Origin: an uncultured Nocardioides sp.
GTDB taxonomy: Bacteria; Actinomycetota; Actinomycetes; Propionibacteriales; Nocardioidaceae
Direction of reading: 5' to 3'
DNA length: 64,000 nt
Assembly (NCBI RefSeq): GCF_947489365.1
Contig: NZ_CANLDB010000003.1
Location: 536,908-600,907, forward strand
Each line of letters opens with the position of its first letter. The stretch's first letter is position 1. Under the pieces are notes generated by a model. That model made no database searches. It worked only from the letters and a program-made list of their open reading frames with translations, and was not told the origin of the DNA. Made by a program: the position numbers and the translations under genes. This document shows positions 17,587 through 25,948 of the stretch, piece by piece.

Positions 17587-18669
17587 TCAGACATATCTGT
17601 CGAGGATGCTCGACTCCGCGAGGCGCGAGAGACCCTCGCGGACCGAGCGGGCGCGCAGCTCGCCGACGCCGTCGACGGCCTGGAGGTCGTCGAGGCCGGC
17701 GGCGAGGAGCTTCTGGAGCGTGCCGAAGTGCTCGACCAGGCGGTCGACCACGATCGGGGGGAGGCGCGGCACCTTCGCGAGCAGCCGGTAGCCGCGGGGC
17801 GCGACCGCGCCGTCCAGGTGCTCGCCGCCGGACAGCCCGAGGGCGCGGGCGACCGAGGCGATGTCGACGAGGTCGGTGGGGGTGAGCTGCTCGAGGCGGA
17901 TGCGGACGTCGTCCGCGCTCGGCGTACGACGCTCGGGCAGGTAGTCGCGGATCACCAGCTCGAGCTCGGGGTCGACGCCGGTGATCAGCTCCTCGAGCTG
18001 CAGCGACAGGAGGCGGCCATCGGTGCCGAGCTCGAGGACGTAGTCCTCGATCTCCCGGGCGATGCGGGTGACCATCTCGAGGCGCTGGGCGACGACGACG
18101 ACGTCGCGGACCGTGACGAGGTCCTCGACCTCGAGCGCGGAGAGGCTGCTGGTGACCTCGTCGAGGCGCAGCTTGTAGCGCTCGAGGGTGGCCAGCGCCT
18201 GGTTCGCCCGGGACAGGATCTGCCCGGAGTCCTCGAGCACGTAGCGGGTCTCGCCCACGTACGCGGCGATGATCTGCATCGACTGCGACACCGAGATGAC
18301 GGGGAAGCCGGTCTGCCGGGCGACCCGGTCGGCGGTGCGGTGGCGGGTGCCGGTCTCGACCGACGGGATCGACTGGTCGGGCATCAGGTGGGCGGCCGCG
18401 CGGTGGATGGTCGTCGCCTCGGCGTCGAGCACGATCGCGCCGTCCATCTTGGCCAGCTCGCGCAGGCCCGTGGCGGTGAAGGGCACGTCGATGACGAAGC
18501 CCCCCGAGGCGAGCGAGTCGACCAGCTCGTCGCGGCCGAGCACGAGCAGGGCACCGGTGCGTCCGCGCAGGATGCGCTCGAGACCGTCACGCAGCGGGGT
18601 GCCCGGCGCGATCGTGGCGAGGGTCGCGCGCAGGCGCAACGACTCCTCGGTGCGCTCGATGCCGACCAC
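17587..18669 (-). CDS. disA: DNA integrity scanning diadenylate cyclase DisA
   Basis: Makes cyclic di-AMP from two ATP and slows this at branched DNA. The 360-residue protein has the DAC domain with the catalytic DGA (76-78, in AKMDGAIVL) and GTRHRT (107-112), a long helical spine, and a C-terminal helix-hairpin-helix region (AAGLDDLQAVDGVGELRARS) that binds DNA. It is followed upstream on the same strand by radA, a partner that modulates DisA in other bacteria. Confidence 0.97.
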   Translation of the reverse strand: MVGIERTEESLRLRATLATIAPGTPLRDGLERILRGRTGALLVLGRDELVDSLASGGFVIDVPFTATGLRELAKMDGAIVLDAEATTIHRAAAHLMPDQSIPSVETGTRHRTADRVARQTGFPVISVSQSMQIIAAYVGETRYVLEDSGQILSRANQALATLERYKLRLDEVTSSLSALEVEDLVTVRDVVVVAQRLEMVTRIAREIEDYVLELGTDGRLLSLQLEELITGVDPELELVIRDYLPERRTPSADDVRIRLEQLTPTDLVDIASVARALGLSGGEHLDGAVAPRGYRLLAKVPRLPPIVVDRLVEHFGTLQKLLAAGLDDLQAVDGVGELRARSVREGLSRLAESSILDRYV

Positions 18670-18708
18670 TGCTGCTCCCCGTTTCCTGCTTCCCCACGCC
18701 CCGGCGGC

Positions 18709-18736
18709 GGCGTACGCCGTACGTCTGGGCGGTCAA
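18709..18736 (-). promoter_or_regulatory. candidate disA promoter
   Basis: On the minus strand TTGACC (18736-18731) is followed after 16 nt by TACGCC (18714-18709), about 40 nt before the disA start. The -35 is strong, the -10 imperfect. This suggests disA has its own promoter in the 100-nt gap after radA. Confidence 0.35.
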
Positions 18737-18769
18737 CACCCTAGGGCATCGTCCTGACCGCACCCGTTC

Positions 18770-20185
18770 TCACAGGACGTCCTGCTCACGAGGGCTCGTG
18801 ATCCCGAGGAGCTGCAACGCCTCGGCGACGCCGCGCACCTCGATGACGCGCATCCCGTCGACCTCGGCGGGTGCACCGCCCTCGCCGACGCCGCGGTGCC
18901 ACGGGACCACCGCCACGGCGAAGCCCTGCCGCGCGGCCTCGCCGAGGCGCAGCCGCAGGTCGCGCACCCGGCGCACCTCGCCGGCCAGCCCGATCTCGCC
19001 CATCACGACGGTGCCGAGGGGCGGGGCGCTCTCGTGGTGCGCCGAGGCCAGGGCGACCGCCAGGGCGAGGTCGGTGGCGGGCTCGGTGAGCTTCGCGCCG
19101 CCCACGGTGGACGCGAAGACGTCGGCGTGGTGGGTGCGGACGCCGCAGTGCTGCGCGAGCACGGCCAGGATCATCGCGACGCGCGAGGAGTCCAGGCCGG
19201 ACGTCGTCCGACGCGGCCGCTCGCCGGGGGAGGCGGTGACCAGCGCCTGGACCTCGGCGAGCAGAGGCCGACGACCCTCCATGGAGACCGCCACGCAGGT
19301 GCCGGGCACGCGCGCGGCGTGGTGCTCGACGAACAGGCCGGTGGGGTCGGTGACGGCGCTGATGCCGTCGGCGGCGAGGTCGAAGCAGCCGACCTCGTCG
19401 ACGGGCCCGAAACGGTTCTTCATCGCCCGCACCATCCGGAAGCGGGACGACCGGTCGCCCTCGAAGTGCAGGACGACGTCGACGAGGTGCTCGAGCACGC
19501 GGGGACCGGCGATGCCGCCGTCCTTCGTCACGTGGCCCACGAGCACGACCGTGATCCCGCGCGTCTTGGCGACCCGGATGAGCGCGGCCGCCACCTCCTT
19601 CACCTGGGTGACGCCGCCGGGGACTCCCTCGGTGTCGGGGGCGCCGATGGTCTGCACGGAGTCGACCACGACCAGCGCGGGCCGCACCGCCTCGATGTGG
19701 CCCAGGACCGCGGCCAGGTCGGTCTCCGCGGCGAGGTACAGCTCGTCGTGGATGCCGCCGGTGCGGTCGGCGCGCAGCCGGACCTGCGAGGCGGACTCCT
19801 CGCCCGTCACGTAGAGGGTGCGGAGCTTGCGGCGCGCGGTCTGGGCGGCGACCTCGAGCAGCAGCGTCGACTTGCCGACCCCGGGCTCGCCCGCCAGCAG
19901 GACGGCCGCGCCGGGCACCATCCCGCCGCCGAGCACCCGGTCGAGCTCGGGCACCCCGCTGCTGCGGAAGGCCGCGGCCTCCTGGGGGACCTGGCCGATC
20001 GGGACGGCCGGGCTGCTGACGGGACCGGCCGTCGTCCGCACCCCCGTGCCGGCGGTGGCGGCGGGCGCGGCCTCGGCGACGGAGCCCCACGCCCGGCACT
20101 CCAGGCACCGGCCGACCCAGCGAGGCGTCTCCCACCCGCACTCGGCGCAGCGGAAGGAGGTCCGGGTGCGGGTTGGCTTGCTCAT
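18770..20185 (-). CDS. radA: DNA repair protein RadA
   Basis: RecA-like ATPase that helps branch migration in recombination. The 471-residue protein has the zinc finger C13-x2-C16 and C27-x2-C30, the Walker A GEPGVGKST (99-107), Walker B-like LVVVDSVQTIG, the RadA-specific KNRFG motif and the C-terminal Lon-like domain. The ATG at 20185 was chosen because it places the zinc finger at the N-terminus, as in the family; the longer frame adds only proline/alanine-rich residues. disA follows downstream. Confidence 0.95.
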   Translation of the reverse strand: MSKPTRTRTSFRCAECGWETPRWVGRCLECRAWGSVAEAAPAATAGTGVRTTAGPVSSPAVPIGQVPQEAAAFRSSGVPELDRVLGGGMVPGAAVLLAGEPGVGKSTLLLEVAAQTARRKLRTLYVTGEESASQVRLRADRTGGIHDELYLAAETDLAAVLGHIEAVRPALVVVDSVQTIGAPDTEGVPGGVTQVKEVAAALIRVAKTRGITVVLVGHVTKDGGIAGPRVLEHLVDVVLHFEGDRSSRFRMVRAMKNRFGPVDEVGCFDLAADGISAVTDPTGLFVEHHAARVPGTCVAVSMEGRRPLLAEVQALVTASPGERPRRTTSGLDSSRVAMILAVLAQHCGVRTHHADVFASTVGGAKLTEPATDLALAVALASAHHESAPPLGTVVMGEIGLAGEVRRVRDLRLRLGEAARQGFAVAVVPWHRGVGEGGAPAEVDGMRVIEVRGVAEALQLLGITSPREQDVL

Positions 20186-20267
20186 GACGACGACGCTAGG
20201 CCACCCCGCCGACAGTCCCGCGTCGTCGCTCCCCGGAGCGGTCGGGAGCGCGACCGGGGCCCCGGTG

Positions 20268-20296
20268 TTGACCCGGTGGGAGCGTCCCCGGATCAT
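20268..20296 (+). promoter_or_regulatory. promoter of the lacI-family gene
   Basis: TTGACC (20268-20273), 17 nt, then GATCAT (20291-20296). The expected start of transcription falls within the operator-like palindrome just downstream, consistent with self-repression. Inferred from sequence. Confidence 0.5.
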
Positions 20297-20299
20297 GGT

Positions 20300-20313
20300 T
20301 TGGAACGTTCAAG
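20300..20313. promoter_or_regulatory. LacI-family operator candidate
   Basis: TTGGAACGTTCAAG is a near-palindrome centred on the CG of AACGTT, the central CpG being typical of LacI-family operators. It covers the predicted transcription start and lies 22 nt before the regulator's start codon, so autoregulation is likely. Confidence 0.5.
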
Positions 20314-20335
20314 TGACCGACCTGGGGGAGCCGCG

Positions 20336-21376
20336 ATGGTCCGGCCCGAGCCGCGCAGCCCGGCGTACGCCGCGGGCCCGCCGACGCTCGCCGACGTCGC
20401 CGACCTCGCTCGCGTCTCCCGCCAGACGGTGTCGAACGCGCTGAACAACCCCGACCTGCTGCGGGCCGACACGCTCGAGCGGGTGCAGGCGGCGGTCGCC
20501 GAGCTCGGCTACACGCCCAACCGGGCGGCACGGAACCTGCGCACGCGCTCCTCGCAGCTGATCGGGATGCGGTTCGTGCCCGGCCAGGAGGGCACCGCGA
20601 ACGCCGCGATGGACCGCTTCGTCCACTCGCTGGTGGAGACCAGTCGTGAGGCCGGCTACCACGTGCTGCTCTTCGCGGGCCACGGCACGGACGCGCTCGC
20701 GGGGTACGACGACCTGCTCCGCTCGACCGCCGTCGACGCGTTCGTCGTCACCGACACCTTCCTCGGTAACCCGCAGACCAGGTGGCTGGAGGAGCGCGGC
20801 GCCCCGTTCGTCGCCTTCGGCCGCCCCTGGGACCAGCCCGAGGCCACCCACCCGTGGGTCGACGTCGACGGCGCCGCCGGGGTGGTCGCCGCCACCGAGC
20901 ACCTCCTCGGCCACGGCCACACCCGCGTCGCCTGGATCGGGTGGCGCAAGGACTCCCGCATCGGCGAGGACCGCCGCTCTGGCTGGTCGCGGGCGATGCA
21001 CGCCGCGGGCCACCCGACGTCCGGCCTCGCCTCGCGCACCGAGGACACCGTCGCCAGCGGCCGCGAGGCCGCCGCCGTCCTGCTCGACGAGGCCGGGGCG
21101 ACCGCCTTCGTGTGCGCCTCCGACACCCTCGCGATGGGCGTCCTCCACACCCTCGACGAGCGGGGTCTCGTCCCCGGCCGGGACGTCGCCGTCATCGGCT
21201 TCGACGACTCCCAGGTCGCCCAGGTCGTCCCCGGCGGCCTGAGCTCGGTCCGTCAGCCGCTCGAGCAGGTCGCCGTCGAGATCGTCGCCGCCCTCTCGGG
21301 CCTCCTGGCCCACCCGCCGTCCAGCGCCCCCAACGTCCTCCTCGCGCCCTCGCTCGCTGTCCGCGCGTCCGGCTGA
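20336..21376 (+). CDS. LacI-family transcriptional regulator
   Basis: DNA-binding repressor of 346 residues. The HTH is at about 17-38 (TLADVADLARVSRQTVSNAL), followed by the hinge helix GYTPNRAARNLRT with the minor-groove leucine. The rest is a periplasmic-binding-protein-like effector domain with VDVDGAAGVVAATEHLLGHG and FDDSQVAQVVPGGLSSVRQPL. The ATG at 20336 has GGGGGAG upstream. No sugar transport or catabolic genes adjoin it, so its targets are elsewhere or it acts mainly on itself. Effector unknown. Confidence 0.92.
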   Translation: MVRPEPRSPAYAAGPPTLADVADLARVSRQTVSNALNNPDLLRADTLERVQAAVAELGYTPNRAARNLRTRSSQLIGMRFVPGQEGTANAAMDRFVHSLVETSREAGYHVLLFAGHGTDALAGYDDLLRSTAVDAFVVTDTFLGNPQTRWLEERGAPFVAFGRPWDQPEATHPWVDVDGAAGVVAATEHLLGHGHTRVAWIGWRKDSRIGEDRRSGWSRAMHAAGHPTSGLASRTEDTVASGREAAAVLLDEAGATAFVCASDTLAMGVLHTLDERGLVPGRDVAVIGFDDSQVAQVVPGGLSSVRQPLEQVAVEIVAALSGLLAHPPSSAPNVLLAPSLAVRASG

Positions 21377-21424
21377 CCGCCCCGCGCCCGCCTCCGCGTG
21401 GTCACAGGGGCCTCACCTGTCTCT

Positions 21425-21512
21425 GGTTTCGCCGGCTGGCTGGTGAAACCCCGACCGGGCGGACGAAGCTTCGTCAGCCAGGTCGGAACGTCGCGGGTCG
21501 GCTGGCGAAACC
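21425..21512. repeat. composite palindromic element related to 8364-8411
   Basis: Outer inverted arms GGTTTCGCC (21425-21433) and GGCGAAACC (21504-21512) enclose a perfect 14-bp palindrome GACGAAGCTTCGTC (21462-21475) and an internal GGCTGGTGAAACC. It lies between the convergent lacI-type and methyltransferase genes. The GAAACC ends and ACGAA centre are shared with the 48-bp palindrome upstream of rsgA. Confidence 0.6.
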
Positions 21513-21548
21513 CGGCCACGCCCGCCCGACCGAGAACGAGAGCCCTTC

Positions 21549-22274
21549 TCAGAAGTGCCGCCACCAGAGGTTGACGGCGTAGTCGACCTCGAGGCCGGCG
21601 GAGGGCGGGTGCTCGGCGAGGGCGGCGTCGGCGGTGGCGCGGTCGAGCTCGATGCGGACGACGGCCTCGAGGTCCTCGCGGGAGCCGAAGCGCCAGCAGG
21701 TCCTGATCGGCGTACGACGCCAGCCGCGGGCGGCCCAGAAGCGCTCGACCGCGGCGGGGTCGATCTTCGGGTAGCCGCGGCGGAACCACGCGCCGAAGGT
21801 CGAGGTGGTGCCGTCGTTGTCGATGACGAACGCCGTCCCGCCCCGGCGCACGACGCGGTCGAGCTCGCGCAGGCCCGGCTCGCACCCCGGGCCGAAGAAG
21901 TAGGCCCACCGCACGTGGACCACGTCGACCGAGGCGTCGGGCAGCGGGACCTGCTGCGCCGACCCGTGCCGTACGTCGACCCGCGGCGTCCCGGTGACCC
22001 GGCGCCGCGCGAGACGCACCAGGCCCGGGTGCGGCTCGACGCCGATCACCGACGCGGCGGTCGCGGCGAAGTGGGGCAGGTGGAAGCCGGTGCCGCAGCC
22101 GAGGTCGAGCACGGTGCGGCCCGACCAGTCGTCGGGCCCGAGCACGTCTCGCATCGCGGCCCACACCAGGCCGTCGGGGTCGAACGCGTGGTTCTCGACC
22201 TCGTACGTCGCGGTGTGGTGCCAGATGTTCGGGCTCGGGACCGCGCCGGGCGCGAGCCCGGGGACGGTGGCCAT
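21549..22274 (-). CDS. class I SAM-dependent methyltransferase
   Basis: A 241-residue protein with the Rossmann methyltransferase core: motif I VLDLGCGTGFHLPHFA (about 55-70), motif II acidic residue in GVEPHPGLVRLA, and post-core DASVDVVHVRWAYFFG. The N-terminus NIWHHTATYEVENHAFDPDG suggests a substrate lid. The C-terminal third contains several tryptophans (FWAARGWRR, NLWWRHF). The substrate is unknown. It is 28 nt downstream of the glyoxalase-like gene on the same strand, so the two may be co-transcribed. Confidence 0.85.
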   Translation of the reverse strand: MATVPGLAPGAVPSPNIWHHTATYEVENHAFDPDGLVWAAMRDVLGPDDWSGRTVLDLGCGTGFHLPHFAATAASVIGVEPHPGLVRLARRRVTGTPRVDVRHGSAQQVPLPDASVDVVHVRWAYFFGPGCEPGLRELDRVVRRGGTAFVIDNDGTTSTFGAWFRRGYPKIDPAAVERFWAARGWRRTPIRTCWRFGSREDLEAVVRIELDRATADAALAEHPPSAGLEVDYAVNLWWRHF

Positions 22275-22302
22275 GCCAGGAGCTGCCGGGAGGGGAGGGG
22301 CG

Positions 22303-22941
22303 TCAGATGCGGACGAGGCCCTGCGGCGTCTGGACCTGCGCGGCGATGATGCCGGGGGTGCCGTGCGGGGCGACCCAGTCGACCTTCACGTCCTCCAGTG
22401 GCGCCTCGACGGTCTCGCCGAGCCACTCGCTGACGCGGCGCGGGTCGCCGGCGATCTCCAGGCACGCCAGGCTCCACCGCTCGTCGGCGCCGGCGCTGGG
22501 GTGCAGGTCGGCGGGCGACTCCCACTGCACGAAGAACGGCAGCTGCGGGTCCGAGATCAGGCCGTGGACGCCGATCTGGCGCCACAGCAGCTCGGTGCGG
22601 TCGGGACGGTGGCGGTTGCCCTTCACGGACTCCCGCCCGAGGCGGCGCTCGACGACGGAGATGTCGTCGACCGCCACGACCCAGCCGAGCCAGCCGCCGC
22701 CGAGGGCGGAGCGGGCCCGGACGGCCTGGCCGAAGGGAGCCTTGTCGGAGGCCGGGTGGTCCAGGACCTCCACGATCTCGAGATAGGTGTCGTCCGACAT
22801 CGGCAGGATCATGTTGCGGGTGCCGAAGCGGGGGTGGACCCCACCGTCGACGAAGTCGGTCCCGAGCAGTCCCCCGATGCGCTGGGCGGTCGCGGCCAGT
22901 CCGTCAGGGCCGGCGGCGAAGGAGAGGTGGTCCAGGCGCAT
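22303..22941 (-). CDS. glyoxalase-like (VOC fold) domain protein
   Basis: A 212-residue protein opening MRLDHLSFAAGPDGLAATAQ, the first beta-alpha unit of the VOC fold, with H5 as a candidate metal ligand. The middle contains MSDDTYLEIVEVLDHP, another typical strand with a conserved Glu, and a second module begins around residue 110. It resembles the glyoxalase-like domain of PF13468 (established family knowledge; not searched). The start has GACAAT 6 nt upstream. The reaction is not predictable. Confidence 0.8.
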   Translation of the reverse strand: MRLDHLSFAAGPDGLAATAQRIGGLLGTDFVDGGVHPRFGTRNMILPMSDDTYLEIVEVLDHPASDKAPFGQAVRARSALGGGWLGWVVAVDDISVVERRLGRESVKGNRHRPDRTELLWRQIGVHGLISDPQLPFFVQWESPADLHPSAGADERWSLACLEIAGDPRRVSEWLGETVEAPLEDVKVDWVAPHGTPGIIAAQVQTPQGLVRI

Positions 22942-23024
22942 GCAGGGATTGTCACCCGGCCCCCGAGCGGTCGTGACCCCGGGGGCGTGTTCTCTTGACA
23001 TCGAGATGACGCGTGTGGGAACGG

Positions 23025-23813
23025 TCACCGCTGACCGCCGCGCCCCGGGTCGGCGGGGTGCACGGCGAGTCGCCGCCGTCCGCCGCGCAGGTGCTGCGCG
23101 CAGGCCACGGCCAGGACGTCGTACGCCGCCCGGCCCATGAGCGCGACCAGCTCGGGCTCGTTGGTCAGGTAGAGCGGTCGCGGGGCGTCGTGCGCCTCGG
23201 TGTTGCCGGAGCAGTACCAGTCCAGGTCGTGCCCGCCGGGCCCCCAGCCGCGGCGGTCGTACTCGGCGATCGACACCTCGGTGTACGTCGTGTCGTCGCC
23301 GCGGGTGACCTCGCGGAAGGTCCGCCGGATCGGCAGCTGCCAGCACACGTCGGGCTTGGTCTCGAGCGGCTCGCGCCCCTCGACGAGTGCCAGCGCGTGG
23401 AGGGCGCAGCCCTCGCCGCCGCCCTCGGGGGTGGAGAACCCCGGCCGGTTCGCGAACACGCACGAGCGCTGGCCGTCGACCTCGTGCACCCGCGTCTTCC
23501 GCTCGCCGTCCTCGGGCTCGGTCCAGTCCTCCCGGACGACCTCGCGGCCGGGGTGCGCCTGCCACAGCGCCGGGGTCAGTCGCGCCACGTGGCCCGCGAC
23601 CCGCTCCTCGTCCTCGTCGTCGGAGAAGTGGGCGCCCAGCGTGCAGCACCCCACGTCCGGGGAGTCGGCGTAGATCCCGGCGCAGCCGGAGCCGAAGATG
23701 CAGCGGTAGCGCGACGTGAGCCAGGTCAGGTCGCAGCGGAACACCTGGTCGGCGTCGTCGGGGTCGACGAGCTCGAACCAGGCGCGGGGGAAGTCGAGGT
23801 CCACCTCGGGCAC
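23025..23813 (-). CDS. cysteine-cluster protein of the Rv0495c family
   Basis: Conserved actinobacterial protein (262 residues) without an assigned function. Residues about 26-62 contain a cluster of cysteines ([18 protein letters not shown], then [10 protein letters not shown]), and further Cys at SCVFAN, GCALHAL, VCWQLPI and WYCSG suggest a metal or Fe-S site. The position divergent from ppx matches M. tuberculosis Rv0495c-Rv0496. The start is a GTG with TAGCGT 6 nt upstream. The last 25 residues are basic and variable. The family link rests on gene order and recall of the family, not on a search. Confidence 0.65.
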   Translation of the reverse strand: MPEVDLDFPRAWFELVDPDDADQVFRCDLTWLTSRYRCIFGSGCAGIYADSPDVGCCTLGAHFSDDEDEERVAGHVARLTPALWQAHPGREVVREDWTEPEDGERKTRVHEVDGQRSCVFANRPGFSTPEGGGEGCALHALALVEGREPLETKPDVCWQLPIRRTFREVTRGDDTTYTEVSIAEYDRRGWGPGGHDLDWYCSGNTEAHDAPRPLYLTNEPELVALMGRAAYDVLAVACAQHLRGGRRRLAVHPADPGRGGQR

Positions 23814-23886
23814 GCGCCCACGCTACGGGCGGCCCACCCGGCGCCGCACGACGGGACGGCGGGGCGCGGGGCGTAGGTTGAGGCCC

Positions 23887-24858
23887 ATGCGGCTGGGAGT
23901 CCTCGACATCGGGTCGAACACCGGGCACCTCCTGGTCGTCGACGCCCACGGTGGCGCGCCGCCGTCCCCGGCGTACTCGCACAAGGAGCCGCTGCGCCTC
24001 GCCGAGCACCTCACCGACGACGGCGCGCTCTCCGAGAAGGGTGCGGCCGCGCTGCGGGAGTTCGTCGCCAGCGCCCGCACGGTCGCCGACGACAAGGGCT
24101 GCTCCGAGATCCTCGCCTTCGCCACCTCCGCGGTCCGCGACGCCACCAACTCGTTCGAGGTCCTCGCCGACGTCCACGCGGCGACCGAGGTCGACGTCGC
24201 CGTCCTCTCCGGCGAGGACGAGGCCCGGCTGACCTTCCTCGCCTGCCGTCGCTGGTTCGGCTGGTCCGCCGGCCGGCTGGCGATGTTCGACATCGGCGGC
24301 GGGTCGCTCGAGATCGCCGCCGGCTCCGACGAGGCCCCCGAGGTGGCGTGGTCGCTGCCCCTGGGCGCCGCCCGCCTCGCCCGGACCTGGTTCGCCTCCA
24401 CCCCGCCCGACCCCGACGTGGTCAGGAAGCTCCGCACCCAGGTCCGCGCCGAGATCGCCCGCGACGCCGGGCACGTGCTGCGCGGTGGTCGACCCGACCG
24501 GGCCGCCGCGTCGAGCAAGACGTTCCGCTCGCTGGCCCGCATCTGCGGGGCAGCGCCCAGCGCCGAGGGCCGGCTCGTGCCCCGGGTCCTGCCCGCCACG
24601 ACGCTCGGCGAGTGGATCCCCAAGCTGGCGACGATGAGCTCCGAGGAGCTCGGGGAGCTGCCCGGCGTCTCCACGAGCCGCACCCACCAGATCCTCTCGG
24701 GGGCGCTGGTCGCCGAGGCCGTCATGGACATCTTCGACCTGCCCGAGCTCGAGATCTGCCCCTGGGCACTCCGCGAGGGCCTGATCCTCGAGCGGTTCGA
24801 CCACCTCGGCATCCGCTCGGACGGCGCCACCGCCGACACCCGGGTGGCCGGCCGGTGA
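23887..24858 (+). CDS. ppx: Ppx/GppA family phosphatase
   Basis: Exopolyphosphatase/guanosine pentaphosphatase-type enzyme of the ASKHA fold (323 residues). Seen are the phosphate-1 motif [18 protein letters not shown] (3-20), the phosphate-2 motif [13 protein letters not shown] and the catalytic Glu region [12 protein letters not shown]. It is the short form without the C-terminal HD-like domain. TAGGTT is 7 nt before the ATG. It corresponds in position to Rv0496. Substrate could be polyphosphate or (p)ppGpp. Confidence 0.92.
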   Translation: MRLGVLDIGSNTGHLLVVDAHGGAPPSPAYSHKEPLRLAEHLTDDGALSEKGAAALREFVASARTVADDKGCSEILAFATSAVRDATNSFEVLADVHAATEVDVAVLSGEDEARLTFLACRRWFGWSAGRLAMFDIGGGSLEIAAGSDEAPEVAWSLPLGAARLARTWFASTPPDPDVVRKLRTQVRAEIARDAGHVLRGGRPDRAAASSKTFRSLARICGAAPSAEGRLVPRVLPATTLGEWIPKLATMSSEELGELPGVSTSRTHQILSGALVAEAVMDIFDLPELEICPWALREGLILERFDHLGIRSDGATADTRVAGR

Positions 24859-24865
24859 GCGCGCG

Positions 24866-25699
24866 TTGACCGAGCGACCCCGGCCCCTCGTGGGCCTCTC
24901 GACCAGCTCCGTCTACCCCGAGTCCAGCGCCCGCGCCTTCGGCTACGCCGCCGACCTGGGGTACGACGCCGTCGAGGTCATGGTCGGCATGGACGGGCTC
25001 AGCCAGGAGATCGACGCCGTCGCCGCGCTGTCGGCCCACCACGGCGTCCCCGTCTGCTCCGTCCACGCCCCCTGCCTGCTCTTCACCCAGCGGGTCTGGG
25101 GCACCGAGCCCTGGGGCAAGCTCGAGAGGTCGGCGGAGATGGCGCACGCGGTGGGCGCCGACGTCGTGGTCGTCCACCCGGCGTTCCGCTGGCAGCGCGA
25201 CTACGCCCGCGAGTTCGTCGACGGCATCGCGGCGCTCGAGGAGTCGACCGGCATCGCGTTCGCCGTCGAGAACATGTACCCGTGGCGGACCTCGAAGCGG
25301 CGCAAGGGCCAGAAGGGCCTCGAGATGTACATGCCCGGCTGGGACCCCTCGACGGAGACCTACGCCAACACCACCCTCGACGTCTCCCACGCCTCGACCG
25401 CCCGCAGCGACCTCCTGGCGATGGCCGACGCGATGGGGGACAGCCTGCGGCACATCCACCTCACCGACGGCTCGGGCTCGGCGAAGGACGAGCACCTGGT
25501 GCCCGGACGTGGCGCCATGCCCGCGGCGGAGCTGCTGCAGCACCTCGCCGGCCGTGGGTTCGGCGGCCACGTCGTGCTCGAGATCAACACCCGCAAGGTC
25601 GCGGACGCCGACGAGCGCACGGCCGACCTCCGCGAGTCCCTCGCCTTCGCGCGCCGGCACCTGGGACAAGCCGCCACGGGCGAGCCTGCGAGCCCGTGA
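24866..25699 (+). CDS. sugar phosphate isomerase/epimerase (AP-endonuclease-2-like TIM barrel)
   Basis: A 277-residue TIM barrel of the xylose-isomerase-like superfamily. Visible are GLSTSSVYPE, the metal-ligand region VENMYPW (Glu), LDVSHASTA (Asp/His), HIHLTDGSGSAKDEHLVPGRG and a final strand LEINTRK. It matches Rv0498 in position. The start is a TTG 7 nt after the ppx stop; an in-frame GTG at 24888 is the alternative but would cut the first strand. Substrate unknown. Confidence 0.8.
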   Translation: MTERPRPLVGLSTSSVYPESSARAFGYAADLGYDAVEVMVGMDGLSQEIDAVAALSAHHGVPVCSVHAPCLLFTQRVWGTEPWGKLERSAEMAHAVGADVVVVHPAFRWQRDYAREFVDGIAALEESTGIAFAVENMYPWRTSKRRKGQKGLEMYMPGWDPSTETYANTTLDVSHASTARSDLLAMADAMGDSLRHIHLTDGSGSAKDEHLVPGRGAMPAAELLQHLAGRGFGGHVVLEINTRKVADADERTADLRESLAFARRHLGQAATGEPASP

Positions 25700-25705
25700 C
25701 GCGGC

Positions 25706-25767
25706 GCAGGTCGAGCGAGCGCGCGACCGAGCTTGCGAGGTCGCGTACGCGGGTCGAGATTCGGTGA
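25706..25767 (-). repeat. interspersed repeat, copy 2 (inverted relative to copy 1)
   Basis: Reverse complement matches 17490-17550: CTCGACCCGC, GCGACCTCG and CGCTCGCTCGACC appear in the same order. It occupies the first part of the 249-bp gap between the TIM-barrel gene and the proline dehydrogenase gene. No small gene is visible in the rest of the gap. Confidence 0.5.
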
Positions 25768-25948
25768 CTTAGGCCGTGGTCCGGTGCGGGGATCTCGTGG
25801 CTCGGCCGTGGCCGGCCTCGCACCTCGATCTCCGTCGAGGTCCAGGTGCTCGACCGGCGGCGGGGCGAGGCCGGGACCGGCCCGACAGGGCGCGGACGTA
25901 GCCTGACGTGGTCGGCACCACACGGGCCGACGGGAGCGGAGGAGCGAC

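Noticed and set aside
22303..24804. 833-codon fusion of a glyoxalase-like domain with an upstream region
   Set aside because: The upstream part is antisense to ppx and in another frame of the Cys-rich gene; the true start at 22941 has a -10-like hexamer 6 nt upstream.
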